Of a stretch of 64,000 bases of DNA, positions 16,274 through 24,286 are shown one piece after another; position 1 is the first letter of the stretch, and each line of letters starts with the position of its first letter. The DNA comes from Amycolatopsis orientalis DSM 40040 = KCTC 9412 (GTDB lineage Bacteria; Actinomycetota; Actinomycetes; Mycobacteriales; Pseudonocardiaceae): positions 217,615 through 281,614 of the forward strand of contig NZ_ASJB01000015.1 in NCBI RefSeq assembly GCF_000478275.1, given 5' to 3'. Below the pieces are notes generated by a model, which made no database searches, had not been told where the DNA came from, and was given only the letters and a program-made list of their open reading frames with translations. The position numbers were made by a program, and so were the translations under genes.

Positions 16274-16919
16274 GACCGCCACACTGCCGGAAGTCGTCCC
16301 GGCGAAGGACTGGCAGATCGCACGAGACGCGTTGCTGGTCAAGGAGAAAGAACTCAGCCGCGCCGCGGACGCGGTCGCCGCCGAACGGCGAAGGCTCCCG
16401 ATGGTCCGCTTCGACAACACCTACGAGTTCGAGGGACCCCAGGGCCGGGTCACCCTGCTGGACCTGTTCGAGGGACGACGCCAGCTGATCGTCTACCACT
16501 TCATGCTCAACCCGGGCCAGAAGGCGGGTTGCCCCGGCTGCTCGATGGTCGTGGACAACATCGGCCACCTCGCGCACCTGCACGCCCGCGACACCACGCT
16601 GTACGTGGTCGCGCCCGCGACGCTGCCCGAAATCGAGCGGTACAAGGAGCGGATGGGCTGGACCGTCCCGTGGGTCTCGACCGCCGGCGACTTCAATCCG
16701 GACTGCGGCATCGACGGCGGGTTCGGGGTCAGTGTCTTCCTGCGCGACGGCGACGACGTGTTCCGGACGTACTTCACCTCCGGCCGCGGCGCCGACCAGC
16801 TGGTGGGGACGCTGCGGTACCTGGACCTGACGCCGTTCGGGCGCCAGGAGTCCTGGGAGGAGTCCGGCCGGGGGACCGACGGCCCCGGGCACTGGTGGAA
16901 GCGGCACGACGAGTACTGA
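16266..16919 (+). CDS. DUF899 thioredoxin-fold protein
   Basis: This 217-residue protein belongs to the DUF899 family with a thioredoxin-like fold. Visible marks are VYHFMLNPGQKAGCPGCSMV, with a CPGC cysteine pair, then VPWVSTAGDFNPDCG and a C-terminal WEESGRG...WWKRHDEY region. The CxxC pair suggests thiol-disulfide chemistry, but no reaction is established. Its ATG overlaps the arsR gene by eight bases. A family B palindrome follows four bases after the stop. Confidence 0.88.
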   Translation: MTETATLPEVVPAKDWQIARDALLVKEKELSRAADAVAAERRRLPMVRFDNTYEFEGPQGRVTLLDLFEGRRQLIVYHFMLNPGQKAGCPGCSMVVDNIGHLAHLHARDTTLYVVAPATLPEIERYKERMGWTVPWVSTAGDFNPDCGIDGGFGVSVFLRDGDDVFRTYFTSGRGADQLVGTLRYLDLTPFGRQESWEESGRGTDGPGHWWKRHDEY

Positions 16920-16922
16920 GAC

Positions 16923-16979
16923 TCTCGCATTTAGTCCTCTGGATGCGCCCGGGACGCATCCAGAGGACTAAATGCGAGA
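16923..16979. repeat. Palindrome family B copy 1
   Basis: This is a perfect inverted repeat of about 24-base arms with a CG-rich 7-base loop; the core is CATTTAGTCCTCTGGATGCG. It follows the DUF899 stop and precedes a same-strand gene. Other copies are at 39340 and 52032, with a fragment at 32563. It is terminator-like. Confidence 0.75.
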
Positions 16980-17063
16980 AGGTATGTCGAGAACCCCGCG
17001 ACGGCTCCGACCCCTCGGTGTCCGGCGCCCGGAAGGCGGGCGCCACACCGAAGGGATCCAGCC

Positions 17064-17621
17064 ATGCGCAAGCTCGTCTACTTCGTCCACACCTCGCTCG
17101 ACGGCCACATCGAGGGCCCGGACGGCGAGTTCGACTGGCCCGCGATGGGACCCGGCCTCTCCGCGCACTCCCAGGAACTCAACGACCGCGCCGACACCCT
17201 CGTCTACGGGCGTCGGGTGTGGGACATGATGTCGTCGTACTGGCCGCGGGCGGAGGAGCTCTCGGATCACCCGCACGACCTCGCGTACGCGCCGATCTGG
17301 CGGAAGACGCCCAAGATCGTCTTCTCGACCACGCTGGAAAAGGCGGAGTGGAACACCGAGGTGATCGGGGGCGACCTCGCCGAACGCGTCACGGAACTCA
17401 AAAGCGGGCCCGGCAAGGACCTGCTGCTGATGGGCGGATCCGAACTGGCCACCGCGCTCGCCGACCGCGGCCTGATCGACGAGTTCCACGTCGTCGTGCA
17501 CCCGGTGGTGCTCGGCGGCGGCAAGAAGGTGTTCGGGGGCGGCGTCCGGACGGATCTGCGGTTGACCGGCACCCGCACGTTCGACGAGCGTGCGGTGCTG
17601 CTGACCTACGAAGTGCGGTGA
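17064..17621 (+). CDS. Dihydrofolate-reductase-like (RibD C-terminal) protein
   Basis: The 185-residue protein has the RibD_C/DHFR-like fold: start MRKLVYFVHTSLDGHIEGPD, then TLVYGRRVWDMM, LLLMGGSELATALADRGLID and a closing VVLGGGKKVFG. Such proteins probably reduce a pterin- or pyrimidine-like substrate with NADPH; their real substrates are mostly unknown. GAAGGGA before the ATG supports the start. It is monocistronic, with a family B palindrome upstream and a GC hairpin downstream. Confidence 0.88.
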   Translation: MRKLVYFVHTSLDGHIEGPDGEFDWPAMGPGLSAHSQELNDRADTLVYGRRVWDMMSSYWPRAEELSDHPHDLAYAPIWRKTPKIVFSTTLEKAEWNTEVIGGDLAERVTELKSGPGKDLLLMGGSELATALADRGLIDEFHVVVHPVVLGGGKKVFGGGVRTDLRLTGTRTFDERAVLLTYEVR

Positions 17622-17627
17622 AACCCG

Positions 17628-17651
17628 GGCGGCAGCCCCTACGCTGCCGCC
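17628..17651. terminator. GC hairpin terminator between convergent genes
   Basis: GGCGGCAG (17628-17635) and CTGCCGCC (17644-17651) form a perfect 8-base stem with an 8-base loop. It lies between the convergent DHFR-like gene and the conservon operon and could serve both. Confidence 0.6.
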
Positions 17652-17658
17652 GTCAGGA

Positions 17659-18270
17659 TCACCTCGCGTTGCTCGCGCGCAACGCGATCCACTGCCGCAT
17701 GGCGTATTCGACCAGCGTGATCAGCGTCTGCTTGGTCGACTCCCGCTCCCGGGCGTCGCAGCGGACGATCGGGATGTTGGGGTCGATCGACAGCGCCTCA
17801 CGCACGTCGTTGATGTCGTGCTCGAGGATGCCGTCGAAGGTGTTCACCCCGACGATGTAGGGCAGGCCCCGGTCCTCGAAGAAGTCGATCGGCGCGAACG
17901 AGTCGGCCAGCCGCCGCGTGTCGGCGAGCACCACGGCGCCGATCGCGCCGCGGACGAGGTCGTCCCACATGAACCAGAACCGCTGCTGTCCGGGCGTGCC
18001 GAACAGGTAGAGGATCAGGTCCGCGTCGAGCGACACCCGGCCGAAGTCCATCGCGACCGTGGTGGTCGATTTGTTGGGCGTCTGGTCGAGGTTGTCGATC
18101 CCCCGACTGGCGTCCGTCATCATCGCCTCGGTGGTGAGCGGCACGATCTCCGACACCGAACCGACGAAGGTCGTCTTACCCGCACCGAAGCCACCCGCCA
18201 CGACGATCTTCGCGGATGTCATGGTCGGGGGCGCGGTTTCCCGCGGTGCCTTAAAGCCGACGGAGTCCAC
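17659..18270 (-). CDS. cvnD: Conservon GTPase CvnD
   Basis: The 203-residue small GTPase-like protein has a P-loop VVAGGFGAGKTTFVGSV, switch-region TTVAMDFGRV, LFGTPGQQRFWFMW and base-recognition GVNTFDG. This is the CvnD family of the Streptomyces conservons, proposed to act with CvnA-C in a membrane-associated signalling complex resembling eukaryotic G-protein coupling. The GTG at 18270 has GGAAAGG upstream and overlaps cvnC by 20 bases; ATG at 18222 is an alternative with no visible ribosome site. It is the last gene of cvnABCD. Confidence 0.9.
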   Translation of the reverse strand: MDSVGFKAPRETAPPTMTSAKIVVAGGFGAGKTTFVGSVSEIVPLTTEAMMTDASRGIDNLDQTPNKSTTTVAMDFGRVSLDADLILYLFGTPGQQRFWFMWDDLVRGAIGAVVLADTRRLADSFAPIDFFEDRGLPYIVGVNTFDGILEHDINDVREALSIDPNIPIVRCDARERESTKQTLITLVEYAMRQWIALRASNAR

Positions 18271-18997
18271 TCAAAACCCTTTCCATCAACACCAGATGTG
18301 CCTCGGCGCCGTCATTGCCCGAAATCGTCTTGTGCACGCTGACCAGTCCCGCGTCCGCCGCGTCACTGATCAGCACGCGTGCCACACCCAGCGGTACGCG
18401 CAGGGTCGCCGCGATCTCGGCGACCGAACGCGGGGTCCGGCACTCCTCGATGATCGAAACGCACTCGATCTGCTCCATGGCCACCGCGGGGAGGCTACCC
18501 GCGGCGACGTGGTCCTTGGTGGAGATGAGCGTCTCCAGCTCAAGAGCGTAGTTCGCCTTGGTCCGGCCGCCGGTGAGGGCATAGGGACGGACGATCGCCG
18601 TCTCTTCGAGCGGCGACGGCCCCTGCTCGAACACGGCGGGCATGATGAACTCGCCACTGGGCGGGCCCGGGTCGAAAAGACCACCTGGTCTCGGCCCGAC
18701 GGCACCTGCGCCGCTGTCGGGTGGAGAAGCAAGTGAGGTCACGCGGTCTCCTTGATCGGTCGGCTGCGGGACTGCCGATTCCCCGGCGGCGTGCGCTCCG
18801 CCCGCCGGGAAATCCTGGGACTGCTTGCTCTTCTTGCGCTTCCGACGACCACGGCCCGAATCCAGGGTGAAGCCGTTCAGGACGTCGGCGAAAGTGCCGT
18901 CGTCCCGTGAACCGGCAGCATTGGCAGCCCCCGCGCGCGGGGGCTGGTGTTCACCCGACCCCGGCGATTCGCCGAGGGACCCGGACCCAGTGCTCAT
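18251..18997 (-). CDS. cvnC: Conservon DUF742 protein CvnC
   Basis: This 248-residue protein has a disordered, Gly/Pro-rich first half and a C-terminal DUF742 domain: IVRPYALTGGRTKANYALEL, EECRTPRSVAEIAATLRVPL and the closing HLVLMERVLSGLRRL. DUF742 proteins are winged-helix-like partners in conservons. A basic stretch, RGRRKRKKSK, lies in the disordered part. Typical CvnC proteins are near 120-200 residues, so the N-terminal extension is long. It lies seven bases after cvnB. Confidence 0.9.
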   Translation of the reverse strand: MSTGSGSLGESPGSGEHQPPRAGAANAAGSRDDGTFADVLNGFTLDSGRGRRKRKKSKQSQDFPAGGAHAAGESAVPQPTDQGDRVTSLASPPDSGAGAVGPRPGGLFDPGPPSGEFIMPAVFEQGPSPLEETAIVRPYALTGGRTKANYALELETLISTKDHVAAGSLPAVAMEQIECVSIIEECRTPRSVAEIAATLRVPLGVARVLISDAADAGLVSVHKTISGNDGAEAHLVLMERVLSGLRRL

Positions 18998-19004
18998 CGG
19001 GACA

Positions 19005-19457
19005 TCATCCCACCGGTTCGCCGATCAGCGACCCACCGGCGCCCTGCAATTGTGCGCGGAGTTCCGGCGTGAGGATCTGGCCGACGCGGTCGACGAGCAT
19101 CGTCATCTCGTAGGCGACCTGGCCGATGTCGCAGTTCGGGGCGGCGAGGATGGCCAGGCAGGAGCCGTCGCTGATGGACATCAGCACCATGATGCCCAGT
19201 TCCATCTCGACGACGGTCTCGTTGACCGCGCCAGCCTCGAAACACCGCGCGGCACCCTGGGTCAGGCTCACCAGGCCGGACGCGACCGCGGCCAGCTGGT
19301 CGGCCCGGTCCAGCGGGAGCCTGCTGGACGCGGTGAGCAGGAGGCCGTCCGCCGACACGACCACGGCGTGCGCCACTCCTGGCACCCGCTCGGCGAAGTC
19401 ATTCACCAGCCACCCGAACTGGTTCTGCTGGGGCTGGGCCGGGCTCGGCGAGGTCAT
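19005..19457 (-). CDS. cvnB: Conservon roadblock/LC7 protein CvnB
   Basis: The 150-residue Roadblock/LC7 protein has FGWLVNDFAERVPGVAHAVV, SADGLLLTASSRLP and a central SLTQGAARCFEAG. CvnB proteins probably act as GTPase regulators for CvnD, as MglB does for MglA. The ATG overlaps the cvnA stop by four bases (ATGA). The product ends GGSLIGEPVG. Confidence 0.93.
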   Translation of the reverse strand: MTSPSPAQPQQNQFGWLVNDFAERVPGVAHAVVVSADGLLLTASSRLPLDRADQLAAVASGLVSLTQGAARCFEAGAVNETVVEMELGIMVLMSISDGSCLAILAAPNCDIGQVAYEMTMLVDRVGQILTPELRAQLQGAGGSLIGEPVG

Positions 19458-22400
19458 TCACCCTCCAGGGTTTCGTGGTTGGCTTCGGTCGCCTGGGCTG
19501 TGTGGTGCCGTCCGCGCTGGATGCCCTGCTGGAAACTGCTCAGGCGACCGCGCACGTCGTGCGCGTCCCGCTGTGGTCGGGGGGCGACCGCCCCGGCGGG
19601 CGGTCCCGCGCTGCCCGGGAGCAGTTGCTCCCCGCGACGGCGCCTGGGTAATCCTGCCGAAGTCGTTTTCGAGGGCACGGACTGGGACACCGCTTGGGCG
19701 GCCTTCCAGCCCGCGTCGGATCCGAAGTTCCACGCGTCGGTCTGCTCGGCGGCGGCGACCGGCTCCGGTTCCGGCGCCGCTGCCTGCAGGTTCTTCTCCG
19801 GACGCCGGGTCGGCAACACGGCGGGCGGCGAAACCGGGCGAGTGGCCGTCTCCGGCGCCTTCGGGGTCTCGGGCGCCTTGGTGGCTTCGGGCGTCGTCGC
19901 GACCTTGGGGGTCTCGGCGGTCTCGGACGCGGGGAGCTGCGAGGTGGCGGGCGCGGCCTTGCCCGCGGCCTCCTTGCGGCCCCGTTTGACGCCCTGCTGG
20001 AAACTGCTCAGCCTGCCGCGCACGTTCGCCGGGTCGCGGACCGGCAGCTCCGACTTCGCGGCGGGTTCGGCGGCCGGGACCGACGACGTCGCGCTGCCCG
20101 GCAGCAACTGCTCGCCCTTGCGACGGCGCGGCAGCCCGGCCTGGGTGAACGTCGACGGGGTGGTCCGGGAGACCTCCTGGACCGTGCGGAAAGCCTTGTC
20201 GCTGGCGAAATCCCAGTTGCGGGCCTCTTGCTCGTCGGCGGAACCGGCTCCGGCCGCGGGCTCGGCGGCCTTCTTCTCCTCGGGTTCCTTCCCGCCCGGC
20301 TTCTCCTTCTTGCCGGCGGGTTTGGCCGTGGCCTTCTCCGGTGCGGGGGCGGGAGAACGGAACCACGCCGAGAGCATCTCGTCGAAGATCGGCGTCGTCT
20401 CCGACGCGGTGGGCGGCGGCGCCACCGGAGGCGGCGTGGTCGCCTGATTCCACCATTCGCTCAGCGTGGTGCTGTTCTTGGCCTCGAACAGTTCCTTGCC
20501 GCTGGGCAGCTCGCCTTCCGACGCGACGGGCGCGGCCTGCTCCGCTTCGGCGGCGGGCTTCTCCGCCTCCTTCGCGACCGGCTCGGGCTCCGGCTCCGGC
20601 ATCCGGGGCTGCGGCGCCGACGGCGGCTGGGCGGGCGGGGGTGTCGTCTGGTCCTGGGGGATCGGGCTGAACAGCGCCGTTCCCGAGATCTCCGCGGCCG
20701 ACGGCGGCCGCGGCTCCTGGGTGTGGGTGTGCCCGTTCAGCCCGGATTTGGTGTGACCGGCCAGATCGTTCGCCGACGGCCACCGGTCGCCACCCTGCGC
20801 GGGCACGTTCGGCATTCCCGGCCGCGACCCGTTGACGGGCCGCTGGCGGCGGGGCAGGCCGCCCGGCTGCTGCGGCGGCACCGGCGCGAGGCGCTGGGTG
20901 ATCGGGCCGGTCGCGGGACCGGGATCCCCGGGCGGCGCCATCACGAGGTCCGCCGGGACCGAGACGGTGGCGCGCACGCCGACGATGTCCTTGCCACCGT
21001 GCAGCGAGACGCCGATCCGGTGCCTGCTGGCCAGCCGCCCGACCACGAACAGGCCCATCCGGCGCGAGGTGGCGAGGTCGACGTTGGGGGCCTCGGTGAG
21101 CCGGGCGTTGGCCTCGGCGACCTCGGCCTCGTTCATCCCGATGCCCTTGTCGAGGATGTCGATGCCGAACGAGCCGTCTTCGAGGAGCCGGGTCGCGACG
21201 GTCACCTGGGTCTCCGGCGCGGAGAACGCGGTGGCGTTGTCCAGCAGTTCGGCGATCAGGCGCATCAGGTCGTTGGCCGCGTACCCGACCAGCCGGACCG
21301 GCGGCGGGTTCTGCACGGTGACCCGCTGGTACTGCTCGATCTCGGACACCGCCGCGCGCACCACGTCGGTGGCAGAGACCGGCTGGCCGGACCGCCTGCC
21401 CGGTTCGGCGCCCGAGAGGACCATCAGGTTCTCGTTGTTGCGCCGCATGCGGGTGGCGAGGTGGTCCAGCTGGAACAGCGTGGCGAGCTGGTCGGCGTCC
21501 TCTTCGTCGCGCTCCAGCCGTTCGATCAGCTGGAGCTGCCGCTGCACGAGGCTCTGGCTGCGCCGGGAGAGGTTGACGAACACGTTGCTGTAGCCGGTCC
21601 GCATCGAAGCCTGCTCGGTGGCCAGGCGCAGCGCCTGGTGGTGCACCTTGTCGAAGGCCCTGGCGACCTCGCCGATCTCGTCGTCGCTGCCGACGGGGAC
21701 CGGATGGACGTCGGTGCCCTGCGAGCGGCCTTCCTGGATGTTGCGGACCGCGTCGGGCAGCTGCTTCTCGGCGACGTCGAGTGCGCTGGCGCGCAACAGT
21801 TTCAGCGAGCGCAGCAGCTGGCGGGTGATGAGGAAGACGACGGCGACGGCGAGCACCATCGCGCCGAACAGCAGGACCGCGAGCAGGCCGGCGCCGCTGC
21901 TGGCGTCGTCGACCAGTTCGGCCGAGACCGAGGCCGCCTGCGCGCCGAACTTGTTCGCGACCTCGCCGAGTTTGGTGATCATCGCGTTCGAGGCGTCGTT
22001 CCAGCCCTGTGCGGACAGCGTGCGGAACGCCTGATCGGCGGGGACACCCTGGTCACCGAGCGCGGTTTTCGCGAGCCTGTCGCGGGTTTCCATCGTGTCG
22101 TCGCTGACGGCCGCGCCGAACTCCTGGCGCTGCTGCTCCGAAGCGGCGGCGCGGAAGTCGGTGAAGCGGTCGGCCAGCCGCAGCTCGGCGGTGCGCACCT
22201 GGTTGAGCTCGCTCGGCGCGAGACCCGAGCGGGCGATCCCGAAGGAGATCAGGGCCTGGCTCAGCGACACCTGTTCCTTCATCACCGCGAGGTCGTGCAG
22301 CGCGGCGGGGGTGCCGCCGAGGACGTCTTCACTGGCGCCCGCGGTCAGCGCGGTGTCGAGGGCGAGCAGCGCGGTGGTGACTTCGGTGTACTCGCCGATG

Positions 22401-22918
22401 GCCTGGACGGGGTCGAGCTGCCCGGCGGAGGCGCGCTGGCGGATGTCGGCCAGCTTCTCCAGCTGGGCGGCCGCGGCGTCCCGTGCCTGGCGGAGCGACG
22501 GCTCGTTCTCGACGGCCCTGGTCGCGGCGGCCCGGTACAGCGGAACGGCCGTGTCGACGTCGGCACGGGCGGACGCGAGTTCGAGGGTGCCGCCGACGGT
22601 GCCGGCGGTCAGCCCGGCGGCGGACTGGGTGCGTTCGCGTCCGAGCCCGTCGGCGAGGGTGCGGATCTGCGCGCTCAGCGCGACGAGGCGGTCGAGCCGC
22701 TGATAGCCGTCGGAACGGCCGACCTGGCCGGCGATGGTGGCGATGCCCAGCGCGAGCGCGATGAGGATCGGCACCAGCGTCACGGCCGACAGTTTCACCG
22801 GCAGGCTCCAGTCCCGCCAGCGCACGAGCGCACGCCAGCCGGTGGCCCACCTCGATGGCCGGGGAGTGCGTCCCAGCAGCTCCCCGACAGGCACTTGGCC
22901 TTCTCCTGCAACGGTCAC
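19454..22918 (-). CDS. cvnA: Conservon sensor histidine-kinase-like protein CvnA
   Basis: The 1154-residue membrane protein has a first membrane helix at about 44-64 (LSAVTLVPILIALALGIATI), an outside nitrate-sensor-like helical domain to about 340, and a second helix at about 344-366. A HAMP-like segment follows, then LDHLATRMRRNNENLMVLSG and a HATPase_c domain with LLDNATAFSAPE, GIGM and GLFVVGRLASRHRIG. From about 700 to the end it is low-complexity, with a duplicated cassette (GLPRRRxGEQLLPGSA ... RGRLSSFQQGxxRGR). The GTG at 22918 with GGGAG upstream is preferred over starts up to 23164, which would add non-coding-like sequence. It is the first gene of cvnABCD. Confidence 0.9.
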   Translation of the reverse strand: MTVAGEGQVPVGELLGRTPRPSRWATGWRALVRWRDWSLPVKLSAVTLVPILIALALGIATIAGQVGRSDGYQRLDRLVALSAQIRTLADGLGRERTQSAAGLTAGTVGGTLELASARADVDTAVPLYRAAATRAVENEPSLRQARDAAAAQLEKLADIRQRASAGQLDPVQAIGEYTEVTTALLALDTALTAGASEDVLGGTPAALHDLAVMKEQVSLSQALISFGIARSGLAPSELNQVRTAELRLADRFTDFRAAASEQQRQEFGAAVSDDTMETRDRLAKTALGDQGVPADQAFRTLSAQGWNDASNAMITKLGEVANKFGAQAASVSAELVDDASSGAGLLAVLLFGAMVLAVAVVFLITRQLLRSLKLLRASALDVAEKQLPDAVRNIQEGRSQGTDVHPVPVGSDDEIGEVARAFDKVHHQALRLATEQASMRTGYSNVFVNLSRRSQSLVQRQLQLIERLERDEEDADQLATLFQLDHLATRMRRNNENLMVLSGAEPGRRSGQPVSATDVVRAAVSEIEQYQRVTVQNPPPVRLVGYAANDLMRLIAELLDNATAFSAPETQVTVATRLLEDGSFGIDILDKGIGMNEAEVAEANARLTEAPNVDLATSRRMGLFVVGRLASRHRIGVSLHGGKDIVGVRATVSVPADLVMAPPGDPGPATGPITQRLAPVPPQQPGGLPRRQRPVNGSRPGMPNVPAQGGDRWPSANDLAGHTKSGLNGHTHTQEPRPPSAAEISGTALFSPIPQDQTTPPPAQPPSAPQPRMPEPEPEPVAKEAEKPAAEAEQAAPVASEGELPSGKELFEAKNSTTLSEWWNQATTPPPVAPPPTASETTPIFDEMLSAWFRSPAPAPEKATAKPAGKKEKPGGKEPEEKKAAEPAAGAGSADEQEARNWDFASDKAFRTVQEVSRTTPSTFTQAGLPRRRKGEQLLPGSATSSVPAAEPAAKSELPVRDPANVRGRLSSFQQGVKRGRKEAAGKAAPATSQLPASETAETPKVATTPEATKAPETPKAPETATRPVSPPAVLPTRRPEKNLQAAAPEPEPVAAAEQTDAWNFGSDAGWKAAQAVSQSVPSKTTSAGLPRRRRGEQLLPGSAGPPAGAVAPRPQRDAHDVRGRLSSFQQGIQRGRHHTAQATEANHETLEGE

Positions 22919-23863
22919 GTAAGTGACTCCCTGTCCGGCGTCTTGGCACGGTCTGAGGCGTCCGTTCCCGCGAGGAACCTTCCTGCGGGGAACTCGGCCC
23001 CGGCCTGACCACGTGATCGATCGCGACGTGAGAGACCCGGTCCGGCGATCCGGGTGGCCACGTCGCCACCGATCCGCTTCGGAAGGTCTTGCACCTGCAC
23101 GTGCAGGTCGCAACCTGCGAAGTGCATGGTCATCGAGATCAACTTGTCTTTGCCAATCGATCACTGCGGGTCAGCCGGGCCAAAGAATCGTACACCAATC
23201 CGGGTACCGTCAATTCCGTTCAGTACACGGGTGCTGACCTGGGAAAAGTGTATCCCTGAACGATGTACAAGGCACGAAATCCGTCTTCACGGCACAAACG
23301 AGGGAATTCCGGTTACGCGGTGCGCCGATACCCGGGGTGCCCGGGTCACCCGAACAGCCTACGCACGGTAGCCGCGTCGCCCGGTCGAACTACTGTCCGT
23401 GCCACCAATGGGTGGGTCAAGCCCAAATGTGTGCCCAATGTTGTGGCCTTGCCGTTCCGGTCGGCTGGATGTCGCCCGACGCGGGTGATTTCTTTCGGGA
23501 TACCCCGTGAGCCAGGGGATCTTCCCCGGTCCGCGATGGCGGGCACAGTATCGAAGCCCGTCGCGACCGGGAAGCGAAACTACGATCTGTCACCACAACG
23601 AGGGACACAGCGTGGCCGGCCTCCACCGTTTGCCGCAGTGGGCCGTTCGGGCGACGACCGCGCGTGACAATCGGGCTCACTATTACGAGTGATAAAGCCC
23701 GATCATTCCGGCCGAAACGAATTTCCGGGAGGTTATTGCGGGAGGAAAACGAATACCCGCTCGTGCGTTCGCGGAAGCGGGGTCGCCTTTTCAGAGCACT
23801 CGAAGGCGAAGTTAGTATGCGCTCCGTACCGCGCCCGGATGCCAGCAAGCCCCGGAGGAACCC
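22919..23863. other. Gene-free 945-base region between cvnA and the DUF485 gene
   Basis: This is the longest stretch without a convincing gene. It holds the divergent promoters of cvnABCD and of the acetate-symporter operon. It is richer in A/T than its surroundings, and reading frames here have atypical codon use. It contains the palindrome at 23093, and a possible -10 (TAGTAT, 23813-23818) before the DUF485 gene. I see no RNA gene. Confidence 0.6.
23093..23108. promoter_or_regulatory. 16-base perfect palindrome upstream of cvnA
   Basis: ACCTGCACGTGCAGGT is a perfect palindrome 175 bases before the cvnA start, with a partial repeat AACCTGCGAAGTGCA directly after it. It is a candidate operator for the conservon; the regulator is unknown. 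Confidence 0.45.
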
Positions 23864-24286
23864 ATGCCCGACGTCGCGCGTCCCTTCGCGGCGAGCAACG
23901 CCCTCGAGGACACCGGGCAGATGCCCGCGCTGTTCGTCCGCGAGCGCCGTACCGCGCCCGGGCCGCCCCGGGGCACCGGCCCGGACTTCGACCGGATCCA
24001 GCACGGCAAGGAGTTCGTCGCGCTGCGCAGGTCGTTCCGGCGGTTCGTGTTCCCGATGAGCCTGCTGTTCTTCACCTGGTACATGACCTACGTGCTGCTG
24101 GCGGCCTACGCGCACGAGTTCATGAGCCGGAAGGTGTTCGGCGAGGTCAACGTCGGCATCCTGCTCGGGCTGGGCCAGTTCGCCAGCACGGTCCTGATCA
24201 CGATCGCGTACCTGAGGTTCGCCAACAAGCGGCTCGACCCCCAGGTCGAACGGCTGCGGGCCGCGGTCGAGGCGGGTGAGCGATGA
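23864..24286 (+). CDS. DUF485 membrane protein (YjcH-like)
   Basis: The 140-residue protein has a soluble N-terminal 45 residues, then DFDRIQHGKEFVALRRSFRR and two membrane helices: FPMSLLFFTWYMTYVLLAAY and VGILLGLGQFASTVLITIAY. This is the DUF485 family, almost always encoded just before ActP-type symporters. CGGAGGAA precedes the ATG. It overlaps actP by four bases. It probably assists or regulates the transporter. Confidence 0.92.
   Translation: MPDVARPFAASNALEDTGQMPALFVRERRTAPGPPRGTGPDFDRIQHGKEFVALRRSFRRFVFPMSLLFFTWYMTYVLLAAYAHEFMSRKVFGEVNVGILLGLGQFASTVLITIAYLRFANKRLDPQVERLRAAVEAGER

Noticed and set aside
19694..23008. 1104-codon plus-strand frame antisense to cvnA
   Set aside because: Composition (RRRG and LGRG repeats) reflects GC bias opposite cvnA; no domain and no ribosome site.
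22919..23164. Extension of CvnA to a start at 23164
   Set aside because: The added 82 residues are Arg/Pro-rich without a domain, and GTG 22918 has a good ribosome site just before the normal N-terminus.
23263..23667. 134-codon plus-strand frame in the gap before the DUF485 gene
   Set aside because: No ribosome site, atypical codon use and no recognisable features.
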